A DNA stretch of 64,000 nt, from contig CM055098.1 in assembly GCA_029204225.1 (NCBI GenBank), positions 4,207,607-4,271,606 on the forward strand. The letters run 5' to 3'. Made by a program: the position numbers and the translations under genes. The notes beneath the pieces were generated by a model. It made no database searches and was not told where the DNA came from. It saw only the letters and a program-made list of their open reading frames with translations. The stretch is from Diphasiastrum complanatum. Taxonomy: Eukaryota > Streptophyta > Lycopodiopsida > Lycopodiales > Lycopodiaceae. This document shows positions 11,070 through 25,737 of this stretch, piece after piece. The first letter of the stretch is position 1, and each line of letters starts with the position of its first letter.

Positions 11070-12053
11070 ATGAATCTAGCCCTAATGGGATCCATGTTAA
11101 CGGCTCAAGAACCTAAAACTTTTAATGAAGCAAAGGAACACAAGGAGTGGCATGCAACTATGGAAATAGAAATGGATGCTATATCGAAGAACAAAATGTG
11201 GGACTTGGTTGAGCTATCTGATGGTAAGATGCTTATCACATGCAAGTGGATCTATAAGACGAAGCATGAAGCAGATGGACAACTCGACAAGTACAAGGCA
11301 CGACTAGTTGCAAGAGGTTTTGAGCAGCAGAAAGGTATAGACTTTGAGGAGACCTTCGCACCTGTAAGCAAAATGGTAGCTATTCGTTCTATCATTGCAA
11401 TTTCGGCTTTCTATGGTTGAAAAATCCAGCAAATGGACGTCAAATCTGCTTTTCTTAATGTAGTGTTGGATGAAGAGGTATATTTAGAGCAACCTCAAGG
11501 GTTTGTTGAGCCAGGGAGAGATCATTTGGTTTGTAAACTCAACAAAGCCATATATGGATTGAAGCAAGCACCACGAGTGTGGTACTCTTGCATTGATGAA
11601 CACTTCAAGCCAAGGGGAATGGTAAAGAGTGATGCTGATCCTAATTTTTACATTCTTAGGCAAAACTCAGATATAGTGTTCATTGTCCTCTATGTTGATG
11701 ATTTGATTATTACAAGAAGTAATATGGGCTTAATTGATGAAATCAAATCATACCTTTCCAATAGCTTTGACACGAGCGATTTAGGGTTGATGCATTATTG
11801 TCTTGGTATTGAAGTTTGGCAAAAGGAAGACAGTGTTATTCTTACGCAAAGCAAGTATGCACGAGATCTATTGTATAAGTTCAATATGCAGGATTGCAAT
11901 TCATTAGGTACTCCAGTGGAGGCCAATACCAAACTTTCTACATTTGATGAAGTCGAGAAAGTTGATGCATACTTATACAGGCAACTAGTGAGTAGTTTAA
12001 TCTATTTGACACACACACACGTCCTGACATTGCTTATGTTGTTGTTGTGGTAA
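11070..12053 (+). pseudogene. copia reverse transcriptase
   Basis: Covers nearly the whole copia RT domain in two frames broken by a TGA at 11,418-11,420. Motifs in order: EWHATMEIEMDAI, CKWIYKTKHEADG, YKARLVARGFEQQ, DFEETFAPVSK, MDVKSAFLN, YGLKQAPRVWY and the catalytic FIVLYVDDLIIT. The YVDD box is intact. A stop where Trp is usual (GWKIQQMD context) breaks the chain before the palm. The thumb and connection (STFDEV, YRQLVSSLIYL) follow before another shift at ~12,020. Confidence 0.9.
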
Positions 12054-12059
12054 GTCAAT

Positions 12060-12400
12060 ATGCAAGAACCTAGTCATACTCACTGGAAAGCTGCTAAACA
12101 TATTTTGAGATATGTTCGAGGCACGTTCAATTTTGGCTTGAAGTATGATCAGTCTGAAACCCTAATGTTGGTAGGTTATAGAGATGCTGATTGGGCAGGA
12201 AATATTGATGGTAGACAATCTGCCAGTGGTCATACATTTAGCTATGGTACAACTGCTATTTCTTGGAGCAGCAAGAAGCAACCTATAGTAGCCTTATCTT
12301 CGACGAAAGCTGAGTATTGTGCACTTAGCAATGCTACATAAGAGGTAATATGGCTACGAAGACTACTTACTGATTTGGGTCAATCACAGGTGGACGCTAA
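12060..12400 (+). pseudogene. copia RNase H
   Basis: RNase H, which removes the RNA template. It begins at HWKAAKHILRYVRGT and contains YRDADWAGNIDGRQSASGH (first catalytic Asp in DADWAG). ISWSSKKQPIVALSSTKAEY (catalytic Glu in KAEY) follows. A TAA at ~12,340 cuts it before EVIWLRRLL. It continues the polyprotein after a frameshift near 12,050. Confidence 0.9.
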
Positions 12401-12500
12401 CTAATCTCATGAAGCTCTCAAAAAATACTATTCAAACGCAATATTCATGGTCATGCTGATGTTCTCTATCCAAGCAATGATAAGCTTTTTCTGATTTGTA

Positions 12501-13093
12501 TAAAGAGAGATCAATGGCCTTCCATCTGTAAACCCTAGATGTTAAGGAAAAGAGACTTATTGGGCATTTACACCACAATTCCCTGTGGTTTCTCTTGCAA
12601 TTCACAACTCCACATAGGTCACCCTACCTCTGCCTCAATAATGCAATTTACAGTTTCCTAATTGATGTGGTATTGACTCAGAAATCTGTCAATACCCCAC
12701 AAAATTGGACATTTCCCACATTTCCTCCGTTTTCAACCAAATTTGGTCCTGTAAATTGTCATGGATCTCCATCCCTGCTCTTTGCATTCTCGTGCAAGCC
12801 CCCTTTGCTCCAAACGGCTGTCCACACAGTGAATTATGAAGCCACCATCGATGATTTCCCTGAAACCACCGAAACTGCAAAATTTTTCGTGAATTCTCCC
12901 CGGAATTCACCTACGACGACTGTTCTGATCTTCCTTGAAGCTTCGATTAAAGGAATTTTGCTGTCTCTAGCCATCCGGAGTGCCTATACCCCGTATGAAG
13001 TCCTCTCTCGTGAGATGCTTTGAGTGCTATTTCTCTGGTGAAAGACGCTATCCCATAGCTCCACCAGATCGCGCATACCTGCATCACCCTGTA
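12501..13093. other. leader of a minus-strand copia remnant
   Basis: Sequence on the internal side of the primer site at 13,094. The longest open frame (12,595-13,023, +) has no known motif and is probably chance. No gag follows on the minus strand before the plus-strand copia fragment begins, so this element is cut off shortly after its leader. Confidence 0.4.
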
Positions 13094-13105
13094 GCTCTGA
13101 TACCA
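13094..13105 (-). other. primer binding site, initiator tRNA-Met
   Basis: Reads TGGTATCAGAGC on the minus strand. This matches the 3' end complement of plant initiator tRNA-Met used by copia elements. An LTR end (CA, then 3 bp) lies immediately upstream. Confidence 0.75.
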
Positions 13106-13108
13106 AAT

Positions 13109-13522
13109 TGAAATTTTGTCAAGATCTAGTGCAGTATGCAGATCACATCACACAATCACCATAGCCACTCCTCACAAGCTCTCAAAGATGGCACAACAAA
13201 AGTTATTAGATTATAAAGAAACACTGTACATACAGAGTATTCACAAATTGCATGAAAAGGCAGGTGTCCTAAAATTGGCCTACCACCTGTCAAACTAAGG
13301 TCGGGCCCAATATGGCCAAATTCGACCGACAAACTTGGGACATGCCCCCAAGTATAACAAGTACTGTAAATAACTCTATACAGACTAATTCTTCCTATGT
13401 GTGGCTACCTGGCTAACCCAAGTAGCCGGCTATGAGATCAGTGCCCGATCAATATATCCTAACTAGTCACGTCCCGATCACAACCATATACAGTAAACCA
13501 AATAAATTGTACACTAATTACA
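13109..13522 (-). repeat. probable copia LTR (about 414 bp)
   Basis: Bounded on the plus strand by TG at 13,109, three bases from the primer site, and by a possible CA at 13,522. No second copy was found in the window, so the far border is a guess. The Helentron Rep fragment starts just beyond it. Confidence 0.4.
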
Positions 13523-13529
13523 TCATCAT

Positions 13530-15146
13530 CATTTAGAGCTTATACTAATGAATTAGATCAAAACTGATTTCTAACTTCTAAGATATATTGTATATCAGTG
13601 TTGGCTTGCCAAAGACGTGCAAGCATTTGATTGAAATTATTTGCTCTAATGTCTCAAGGTTCGCGTTTTAAAAACAATGTTGGTTGTTGAATTGTTGATC
13701 AAATTGCATTTAAATAGGTTTGTTCGTTCAATTGAAGCATTGTTAGAAATTCATCAAATGACATATCCATTCCTAGTCCCATGTCTTGCAAGTGTTTGTT
13801 TATCGAATGTGATATGTCTTGTAACGCTTTAAATTCTTTTGCAAATTGCTCTTGTAAAGGCATCAATATAATTGTTCTTCTCATGGGAACTTTTGGAAAG
13901 TGGAATCAACAAATAGAATGACCTTTTTTTTTCGCAAGTACTACGATGTTTGTGTATTTGTATATCTCGCATGTTTTCAGGTACACTTGTTTTGCCACAT
14001 GTAATATATGTGTCAATGTAGGTTGTGATTTCATGTACAGAACTTGCTTGAGGACATCTTTTATCCACAAAAGTCCATGATCATGCTCACTGCCTCTATG
14101 TTGGAATTCAGTTATAAATGCAAAATCTGTTACTGAACCAAGAATGGAATGATCTTGGCAAATCAACTTCCTGAGGCAGTTCATTTGATGATTGTAATAT
14201 CTTGCACAAGTTATAGGATCATGTCAAATAAGGTTTTGTATATTTTTCTTCTAAATGCAAGTGTGTATCTGAGTTATGAATGTTTGTTAAGCTATGCAAA
14301 CATGTTACAATTTATGGCCAATGTGACTCAGCACTTGTGAACGTTACAAATAACGTTGGTGGTCCTAGTTGTCTGATCATTGCAAATATGTCCTTTTTTG
14401 TTTTGTCAAGATAATCGGGTGATGTGCATAGCATTCCTAGATCTATATATCCAATATCAGATATCATTATTGTGGCAATTTTCGAAGTGTCAAGCATGTC
14501 TTTTACTTTAAGAGTATGTCCACAAGTTTTCCCTTTCCATATGCGAAACCGTGCAGTTGATAAACTGAAGTTAATTTGGCATTTAATAGTTTTGTAAAAT
14601 AGATTTGGAATGTGAGTTGCAAAATGCCTATCATGGTGCATGATTTCCCATTGTGCAATTTGTTGATATATGTTGTTTTCGAAGAGCATTTTGTGTCGTC
14701 GACATCCATAAAACAAAGTTGGGAAATTCAATTCTTCAATATCTTTGTCTTGAAATAATCCCAATGGTTGATAACCTTCGGCTGGTGCTATTGAAATGAT
14801 TTTGTCTTCAAAATCTTGTATTTGTTGTGATGTTAAAAAACTGTGTATAAGGGTATCTGAAAACATCTCATCTGCAATTTCAACAAAGTTTGTGGTTTCT
14901 TTATCGGAAAAGGTAACGGTTGTAGGACTAGTTGGTGATATAATATCGGTATTAGTATTCGGTAATCAATATGCAAATTCATTCGGTAATTGTTCTTTTC
15001 AATTAGGAATAATTTGTATGCTCAATTCAATATACAAGTTTGTTTTTCAAAGGTCTTGCAATGCTATCACTACGATATCAGGCCTAATTAAGCCTGAAGC
15101 AAAAACTGATTTATATTCAAGCTTTCGCTTTATTTGTACTAGGTGA
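13530..15146 (-). pseudogene. Helentron-type Rep (HUH endonuclease) N-terminal half
   Basis: N-terminal half of a rolling-circle transposase. Minus-strand order: YKSVFASGLIRPDIVVIAL (15,110-15,050), APAEGYQPLGLF and LNFPTLFYG (14,780-14,690), and ARFRIWKG. Next are MIRQLGPPTLFVTFTSAESHWP (Helitron helicase-like N domain, 14,380-14,315) and the HUH metal motif region FITEFQHRGSEHDHGLLWI (14,120-14,065). The last part is FDEFLTMLQLNEQ, TIQQPTLFLKREP and LWQANTDIQYIL. The HxH residues (EHDH) are present. It stops before the catalytic Tyr region, so it is truncated at ~13,530. There are at least four frameshifts or stops. The text is of the Helentron/Helitron2 kind, not the classical plant Helitron. 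The matching helicase and endonuclease lie on the other strand to the right. Confidence 0.85.
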
Positions 15147-17920
<2,774 letters not shown>

Positions 17921-18061
17921 ATTTGTTACAACCGCTAAGCAATGAACATTTTCACATTCATCATGACATACATGCAAAAATACACCGTTTACTAATGATT
18001 GCAAATTTCTGTAAACTATTCCAAACATACAAAACAAAGTAAAAACACATCTAATAATACA

Positions 18062-18737
18062 AAGACTCAACGCTAGATCATTACATGCACATCACAAAAA
18101 CATCATAGCAGATTACAATCTTATGGCATCTCACATACTATGCTTACAAGAAACATATGAAAGAAATCCTGAAAAGTACTTCAAACAAAACTTTCATTCC
18201 ATAACTTGCCCTGGCAAACACAGTTCGTGATAGTTATACAAAGCCTCTTTGACATTGAATGCACACAAAGAAATCATCGTAAACAATTCTGAATTCATAA
18301 TAGCTACTTTTAACAATCACACAAGACATGCAATACACATCATAGCTCTCTACAGACCATTGTACACAAACCTTTCAATTTTTTCCGAAACGTTACAACA
18401 ATTGCTAGAAAACTTGCCACCAAATATTCCATCTGTAATATTGGGCGATTTTAATATAAATGCATTAAGTAACACCACGTCTTTCCAAACACTCAACAAA
18501 CTATTGTTGTCTTATAAATTTCAAATTGCATGCACTGAACCAACAACCAACTATGAAACTCAAATAGACCAAATATGGACAAACACTTCATTGTGTCCTT
18601 GCGAATGTCAAACCACAGAAGCATATTGGTCCGACCATCATCCCTCGTATTTTGCTTTCAAATTACCAAACAATCTTGCACAATTCAAGAACCCTTGTTC
18701 CATGGTTATCAATAGATCAATTTTGCCTTTGCTATAA
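18062..18737 (+). pseudogene. AP-endonuclease-like (EEP) domain of the Helentron
   Basis: Endonuclease/exonuclease/phosphatase fold domain. N-terminal text RLNARSLHAHHKN and ASHILCLQET (catalytic Glu in LQET) lies at 18,068-18,165. After a stop near 18,230 the frame 18,249-18,737 gives ALYRPLYTNL, SVILGDFNIN (GDFN motif) and DQIWTNTS. It ends with YWSDHHPSYFAF (SDH motif). All three signature blocks are readable. In Helentrons this domain follows the helicase in the same polyprotein, as here. The LINE alternative is less likely: no RT follows and the helicase is directly upstream. Broken by at least one stop. Confidence 0.88.
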
Positions 18738-18971
18738 ACAACGAAAATCAAGCTACAATAAACTCTCTATTTATGTTACCTTTGTATATGTTAACCCTAC
18801 CTATTTAATTTTTGGCTACTCCCAAGGATTTTACACAATAGAAATGTTAACTATTATTTGTTAACATCATTTACTCCCGAGAGCCTTCAAAAAATTCTAT
18901 TTTACAAATAGGGGAGCGCTATGTCTAACAGTTTGGGCTTTTAGGGCACATTTCTTTTAGGCCATTTTCTT
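18738..18971. other. probable 3' flank of the Helentron
   Basis: AT-rich tail with no gene. The transposon end was not identified. Confidence 0.3.
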
Positions 18972-19079
18972 AGCCTACGCCGCAGCCGTCAGATGCTAGC
19001 CCAGGCCCCAATCCTCAAATGCTAGCCTACGCCGCAGCCGTGAGATGCTAGCCGAGGCCCCGCCCCAATCCTCAAATGC
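18972..19079. repeat. two-copy tandem repeat, ~52-55 bp unit
   Basis: Unit begins AGCCTACGCCGCAGCCGT and ends AATCCTCAAATG. Copies at 18,972-19,023 and 19,024-19,079 differ at a few positions, and the second has an extra GCCCC. It is much more GC-rich than the surrounding DNA. Confidence 0.9.
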
Positions 19080-20966
19080 AACATGTCACATTTATGTTTG
19101 ATTCCCTCCATAATTAATGTTTGCATTCTTTATCCTATTCTTTGAAAAAATGTTTTCTTGAAATATGTTCATTTCTCTTTCCCACTATGCTTATCTGCTA
19201 CATTGGTAACCCTCTATATTAATTAACTTTTTATTACTCCCCAAACCTAACTTTTATCCAACTTTTATCCAATGTGCACTGTACTACAAAATCATAACAA
19301 CATGCAAAGGCCTTTAGTAATCCTATCACCTTGTTTGAAAAGGTAGAGTGCCCTTCAATCTGCTGCAGCGTAGTAGTGATATAGGAGGGGTAGTGTAGCG
19401 AGGAAGAGTGATTCAGTGATGAGGCTCGCGAGTCACGACATGTAAAATGGCGTGACCTGTCCAGTCTGTATCATCCGTACATATTGTACGGTTCTACACA
19501 TTTCGTCAGTTTTCTATACTGTACTAGGCCATCTCCACTTACTCTTCTATACAATGCACATAATAATAATAAACACTCTTCTGCTTCTGCTTCTTCACTA
19601 TCTATCTATAATAATCACAATGCTTTATTGCTACTGCCCGGGTGCAAACAACAACGAGTGGAAAGCACTTGCAATCTGCTGATCAGGGATGACGGCTGAG
19701 CGAGGAGGACGAGCGAGAGTGGAGACGGGAGTTGGTGGATGATGAATGGATGGATAGAAGAAGCGGAGCAAGTTGCCAAATGCCGGAGGGTTTTGTTGAT
19801 TTGCAAGATCTCAGGTCAGGGTTGAGGTGAAGCTAATGTTGTCGGTGAGGGGAGATGCCTTATTCTGGAGGATTATGGAATGCAGAAGTCACTGGTGAGT
19901 CCTTTCTCATTATTGAGCATTGTGACAGCCTATCAAGGCTCGAAAGAGGAAAATTGTTCGTTGTAAATTACAATTGAATAACGCCCTCTATCCGATAGCA
20001 GAAGTGATAGCGTCTGGCTCTTGACGCTGTACAGAGTGATATCAACAGCAACGATGTACGACATGTGGCTAATTCGAGCTCATTTGAAAAGCAATTGGAT
20101 TGGGGCATTGAATTAGTAAAAACTCTCCCTAACACGATGAAGGAAAGTTTCAATGTGAGCAGCTATTCCAACTCCTAAAAGAAGCCGCAATTGGTTGAAG
20201 TGAGTCTGAATAAAGTCGTTATTTGCTTTGTACATTGAGAAACCCCGACTTCCCGACCCTGCCCCCTTTTTCACTCCTTGTTGCGTAAGGCGAACTTCTT
20301 GCTTTAAGAAGAGTCAAAGTGAGGATTCAAAGGAAGAACATTCATATAAGTGTTTTCGTTTTTGACGCTCTGGAAGATGAGAATGCACTTAGAAGATTGA
20401 TGCGGGAAAGTAAAGATTGCATGCACTAGGGGCGCTGTGCAAGATCAGAATGCTGGCCTACAAATCGTCTGCTGAAGGGGATGAAACCGAGTGAAGTGAG
20501 TGGCTGTTAACGTTCAAGCACGAGACTGGTTACTTGAGGTAAATGATCGCTGGAAAGTGAGGATGTAGAGGTCATTATAAGATCTAAGTTGTTGCGGTGC
20601 ACCTTTCTTACTTGTCCACTAGGGCAGCGTAATTCGGTTGGAGTAAAAAGCCTCAAACCCTAACTTGCAGACCACATTGGGGAACCAACTGTAGAAAAGG
20701 CGAGGTTTTTACAATGTCCACTTTAGCAGCAGTTTCAGAAGATTCAGGGGTCAGACTATCCTGAGCTGAAATCTGGCCGTGGCAACAAGATGTGGGGCAC
20801 GTACTCTCCAGAATCTTCAGCTTTAATGAAGCAAGTATTCAAAACATCAAGATTTGCTGGTATAGGAGCCATGCAAGGATAACGTAAAACCAAGGAAAGT
20901 TGCCCTTTCTTTGACATTTGAAGTGCAAAATTGTGGGGATCAAGCTTATTGGCAACTATGAAAACT

Positions 20967-21024
<58 letters not shown>

Positions 21025-21984
21025 CATGCACATTTTTTGTATTTTTTGTACTACTACTCATGATATGTATCAATGCTAAAGTAGATTTATAGCTAATAAC
21101 TTTTGGAGTTCAGTTTGCCCACCATGTACATTCTCCAGATTTTGTTTAGTTTTCAGCAAGTTGAGGAGATGATATGTTTTGTTTATGGTTCTAAATAATC
21201 TAATCATAACTGGCTTTGCTCTAAGTGCTAACATTATGAGTCAGCCCTTCATCTTTGAGAAGGATAGAATCTCAACAATGCACAGTGATGATTAAAATAA
21301 AACATGAGCATGAATGGACAACAATACTGCAAAATATCAAAGTCTCCTTAAGAATGCTGATGATAACAAGCTGAATCAAAGCTAATGTAACTAAAGCAAA
21401 GCTACAATTATGGTAAGTTAAGAACTACTCTTCAAACAATCAATAAATGAGGACGCACCATTATAATTTATAACTTACTTGGAGGTCTTATGAGTTAGGG
21501 CTGGGAGCCTAATGACAATGAGCAAGCTTTTTCAAATACCAAGTCACTACTTATAAGACTAGTCGATTTTAATTATTGCAAACAGGGCGCATGGCCTATA
21601 AGTTTCCCTTGTTAAAAGACATTGTCCTATAGTGTCATTATAAAGAAAATGCTGATTTTGGAAAGGGAAGGTGCTGCAAAACTGCATATACTGAAGATGA
21701 TGACACAACGAAGAAGAATATTAAAAGCAGAAACATAATACCACTAATTGCATATATCCAATACACGCTACTGATGTGATATACTTTAATAAAAGATGCA
21801 AATGCTGGAACGATGTTTGCTAGCCAAGAGTATATCACAGGCAGCAAGCAGGCTATAGCAAAATTCATATTCTATGAGCATTGAAACTTGAAGCTAAAAC
21901 AAAATTGCAATTTTCAAATCAAAAAATTGGAAACAGGTTGGAAGTTGGAAGTCGGAACTTGGCTACCTAGTGGGGGCAGGCCTC
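19080..21984. other. no recognisable gene (2.9 kb)
   Basis: Mixed composition. 19,320-20,760 is more balanced in GC than its neighbours and could derive from a host gene's untranslated or intronic sequence, but every frame is closed often and no domain is readable. A short frame at 20,715-20,760 (MSTLAAVSEDSG) ends quickly. Confidence 0.5.
20969..21021. repeat. (TC)n microsatellite
   Basis: Uninterrupted run of about 53 bp. Confidence 0.95.
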
Positions 21985-23215
21985 AAGAGATCCAAGGTGG
22001 AATAGGACCTGAAGATGCTCAAGACCCTCTGTCTCTTGGTGACAAATCTCACCAAGAATTGTGCCATGTCTACAACCTCCTTGACCCAGGGTAATCTCCC
22101 AATGTCTTCAACTAGGAGGTCAAGACAATGTGCAGCACATGGACTCCAGAAAATCCAAGGGCAAAAACATGGTGCCCATGCAAGAAGACACCAATATATT
22201 CACAAGATGGCGCCTCCTTGCATCGGTCCAACCATTTGATATTATAGTGCATCCAAACCTAAAACATTCGACAACAGTTTCAACTAACTAAGTTGCAAAT
22301 TTGGAGATTGAAAGTTCAAAGTTAGAAACTTGAAAGTACTAATTTCTAAAGTAGTAAGTGCAAAGGTTTTGAAGATGTAAGGTTACAGGTATACCTCACC
22401 CATGACTTCCTAATGGGCTGTAGGTCAGCATCCACGGACTGCCACTCAGCATGTAGCTCTCTCGTCCTCAACTGCTCCATGGTCGGGCCCTCCCACTCAA
22501 CACCGATACAAGATACTACTCGCATCATATCCCTCCATGCAGGGGTCTGTGCCACATGAAAAGGGAGGTCGCACAAGTAAAAGCACCTCCTAACAGCAAT
22601 AGCAGCTGCATCCCTATGCGATTGCTGGAAGGCTGCCACAAAAACATCCCTGCCTCTCACATGTCCTCAACCCTGTCCCCTAACAGTGCTACCAATAGCA
22701 CTACTGCCTGCCCCACCAACTGGCATTGCAGGAGTCTCTCCAGAAGTAGAAGGTGGAATGGATGCTATAGCGAGGCTATTGCCGGCTGCGATGGGGAATC
22801 TCGGCGCTCTGTCGCACCTGTAACAATAATGGTGTTACTAGTTAGGCTTTAGGTAATAAATTATAGTCAGTGAGAGAGCTCAGAGAACAGTCACTAATTA
22901 CTCATTAGTAATCAAAGTTTAAAGTTATAGATTGAACATTTAGGTTTTAGCTTTAGATCAAATTTCAATCAATGTCATTGATCAAACAACATTGAAGAAT
23001 CATCTGTGCCTGAAGTTGTAGTAGGAGAGTCGTCCCTGATCCCGACAATCCTCAGTGACTCTGGGGCCTGAATGCAAATGGCTATCTTGTATCCTCAAAG
23101 ACTTAAAAGATGCGCCCTGATTCGAACGGGGCCACCTCCATAAGTGTTCCCGCAATACTTGCAAGCCACTTCTTCGTGCCTGATGTGCCATAACCTGAAT
23201 TAAGGGTGATAAGGG
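21985..23215 (-). pseudogene. hAT transposase fragment 1 (BED finger + DUF659)
   Basis: N-terminal half of a hAT-family DNA transposase. From right to left: a BED zinc finger (VACKYCGNTYGGGPVRIRAHL, 23,190-23,100), an intron-like gap, and a Ser/Gly-rich linker. DUF659 then starts in RRCFYLCDLPFHVAQTPAW (22,580-22,530). After an intron it continues as ISNGWTDARRRHLVNILV (22,250-22,190). Next come PCAAHCLDLLVEDIGRLPWVKEV and FVTKRQRVLSIF (to 21,985). A deletion removes the block between the SNGWTD and CAAHC motifs. The hAT dimerisation domain is missing. SNGW has Asn where the catalytic Asp is usual. Frameshifts are present. Confidence 0.85.
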
Positions 23216-23357
23216 ATCCCGCTGTCTGGGCATAGCTAATAGCTATCTAGTGTCAACAAAACAATAAGTATTAAATTCAGACTTCAAATTATAAACTAAT
23301 CCTAATTTCTAAAACAGTAAACCTAAGCTCTAACCTCACTCTAGCTCAAGAGTCAAG

Positions 23358-23586
23358 CCTCACACACACACACTCTCCCTCTCTTTCTAAATTCTCACAC
23401 ACTGTGACACACACACACACACACACTCTCTCCCTCTCCTCTCTCACACACAGTGCACACACACACACACACACACTCTCTCCCTCTCTTTCAAAATTCA
23501 CACGTCACACTCTCCCTATCCTCTCTCTCTCTCTCTCTCTCTCTCTCAATCTCACACACACACACACCACAGACACAAACACACAA
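23358..23586. repeat. compound AC/CT minisatellite
   Basis: Three imperfect copies of a unit made of an (AC)n run, CTCTCTCCCTCTC and a short AAATTC linker, ending in a (CT)14 tract and another AC run. Confidence 0.9.
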
Positions 23587-23839
23587 TCTGCTCCATGCCA
23601 TCAACTTTGATAGAAAGTGCATCGATCCTCTGAGAATCATGTGCAGTATCACTAGAAGATGCCATAGCAAAAACTAGCCAGGAAACACAGAGCAACTTGT
23701 GAAATTATGCAAAAAGCAACAACTAAAGCACTTGAAACAAAGCACAAATAGGCTTTTCTCACCCCAAACAAGCTACACAGAGGGACTACCCTGAATTCCT
23801 AAAAGAACTGGATAGAATAGATCCTTTACAGCCAAAATT

Positions 23840-24272
23840 TAGCAACCCACAAACTCTTTTCTTGAAAAAACAACAAACAAGGGTTTGAAACTGACAATCT
23901 TCAAAAACAAGAGGAAATAACAAAATAGGAATTTGATAGGCACTACCCCACCAGCGACCTACCACCAGAAGACTATGGCAACTGTCAGATTCGAAAAATA
24001 CCGAGAATTGAAAAAGTTACAAACACTTTTACAATTCTAAGGAAGGCTGATTTTTATAAAAGCAAAGAGAAAAAGTAGGCTAAACAACAATAGATGCTCA
24101 AAGGCTGCCCAAGGACTAGCAATCCACCATAGGGCTGCAATCTGTAAGCTTCAGGGCTCTCAAAATGCTCAGAAAAAACTCCTGTAGGAGGGCACTGACC
24201 CACCTAGCATTCAATAAACCCTAATTGCAAACGAAAGTGATGCCAATTCCCACACGATCCTGGAAAGGAACT
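23840..24272 (-). repeat. retrotransposon leader, copy 1
   Basis: Untranslated leader on the minus strand just inside the primer site at 24,273. It is collinear with 44,890-45,294: both contain GGGTTTGAAACTGAC or a near match, GAAAAAGTTACAAACA, AAAAGCAAAGAGAA and CTCAAAGGCTGCC in the same order. Both lead to a CTACTTTGATACCAAAT end. No gag follows to the left. Confidence 0.65.
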
Positions 24273-24284
24273 ACTTTGATACCA
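24273..24284 (-). other. primer binding site variant
   Basis: Minus strand TGGTATCAAAGT: the initiator tRNA-Met site with two changes from TGGTATCAGAGC. The same variant occurs at 45,295-45,306, supporting a common family. Confidence 0.55.
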
Positions 24285-24286
24285 AA

Positions 24287-24820
24287 TATCACAAAGCTAT
24301 CTGAATACAACTCAAAGCACACCAAAGTAGGCTCCAAAATATCCACTTTATTGATTTCTCTTCAAAGTACATGGCAAACTATCCACATAAACACATAAGA
24401 GCACTGCTGCTAAGTCTCCTCCCAGCCACTTGCTGCATAGATTATGATGAGGAATGCCTCTCTCTAGGCTCACGTAAACACAATTCTCAAGCACCCACTT
24501 AACCCCGACCCTTTCCTAACGTCGACACATGGCCAACCCCATACACAATCGACACTTGCCACTTGGCAGGGCAAGCGAGTAGGAGGACCGCCTGACCCGT
24601 GTCACTCATGCACTCCAATGAGCATATGACACGTGCCCTGTTGACCGGTCAACTCTCCTACTTTTTAGGAGGTCAGTCCAGCAGCCTCTAAATTAAGACC
24701 TATACCAAATATAAGCAAGACAACAAGTTACCAGAAACCTGCTATTTACATTTTTACAAAACACCACAGGCCAGTGTGAGCCATTAATATTTACAAATTT
24801 ACAAGTCTGACGTGTTCACA
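24287..24820 (-). repeat. LTR, minus orientation, inverted relative at 44.4-44.9 kb
   Basis: Contains GACACGTGCCCTGTTGACCGG and CACTTGCCACTTGGCA. Read on the minus strand this matches 44,500-44,745 (GTCAACATGAC, TGTCATATGCTCA, AAGTGGCAAGTGTCGA). The right border is not defined; gypsy A coding text starts by about 24,850. Confidence 0.5.
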
Positions 24821-24849
24821 CTGAGGCAGGAATATAAGTACAGAACAAA

Positions 24850-25684
24850 CCTAGACCGTGAAATTAGGAGTGAGCTTGCAAATGTATCTACTGATGAGTT
24901 GCCATCTGCATTACCGCCTAATAGAAATGTCGAACATAAGATTGGAGCTTATTCCTGAATCTTGTCATATAAGTAGACCACCTTATAGAATGAGTTTAAG
25001 AGAAGAATAGGAGTCGAGGAAGATGCTATAGGATTATCTTGCACATGTGCAGATCAGGCCTAGCTTCTCACCTTTTTTTTCACCAATCATTCTAGTAAGA
25101 AAGAAGGATGGGTCTTGGTGTATGTGTGGATTATCAAGGCCTCAATAAGATAACTGTTAAGCATTGATATCTTATGCCACATATTGATGACTTGCTTGAT
25201 GCTCTTCATGGTGCTATCGTGTTTAGTAAAATAGACTTGAAGAGTGGGTATGAGATTTCGTGAAGAAAATGTTCATAAAACTGCCTTTCGAACTTGGTTT
25301 GGTCACTATGAGTATCTTATGATGCCCTTTGGTTTAACTAACGATCCAACTACATTCATGATGTTAATGAGTGATGTAATTAGACCGTATATGGATAAGT
25401 TTGCTGTAAACTTTTTTGCTGATATTTTGACTTACAGTGCAGGTGAGGCCAAGAATGTGACTCACCTTAAGACTGTGTTGTCTACTTTCAGGGAAAACAA
25501 ATTGTTTGCTAATGCAAAAAAGAGAGGGCTTTTTAAAAAGGAAATTGAGTATCTAGGTCATATTGTGACTGTTGATGGAGTGAGACTGGATCCTAAGAAA
25601 GTTGTGATCATTGCGTGGCCTATGCCAACTGATTTCATAGCATTGCAATCTTTCTTGGGATTGGAGATGTTTTATAGAAAATAA
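24850..25684 (+). pseudogene. gypsy A reverse transcriptase
   Basis: Entry text STDELPSALPPNRNVEHKI and SRPPYRMS (24,890-25,000), then [45 protein letters not shown] and the palm block. The catalytic box, usually like FDDILIYS, reads FADILTYS, so the first Asp of the pair is lost. KRGLFKKEIEYLGHIVTVDGV and LQSFLGLEMFYRK (thumb/connection) follow. Frameshifts occur at 24,960-25,240. Confidence 0.9.
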
Positions 25685-25737
25685 AGTTTACTCCCATATC
25701 GTAGCACCGTTGACTAATCTAAGTCAAAAGAACAAGT

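Larger units (their letters stand above)
9700..12500 (+). mobile_element. 5'-truncated Ty1/copia element
   Basis: Copia pol in the canonical order GAG-pre-integrase, integrase, RT, RNase H. Gag and the first part of protease are missing. No LTR or primer site was found at either end. Several stops and frameshifts make it non-autonomous. It is distinct in sequence from copia B, C and D further right. Confidence 0.85.

Noticed and set aside
12595-13023. 142-codon plus-strand frame
   Set aside because: It lies antisense in a retrotransposon leader, has no domain and no supporting neighbour.
19300-20760. A host gene between the Helentron and the TC repeat
   Set aside because: Composition hints at non-repeat DNA, but no frame stays open and no splice-supported exon could be read.
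22000-23215. A CRISPR-like or regularly spaced repeat array in the AC/CT-rich area
   Set aside because: The spacing is irregular and the units are microsatellites; the neighbouring text is a hAT transposase.
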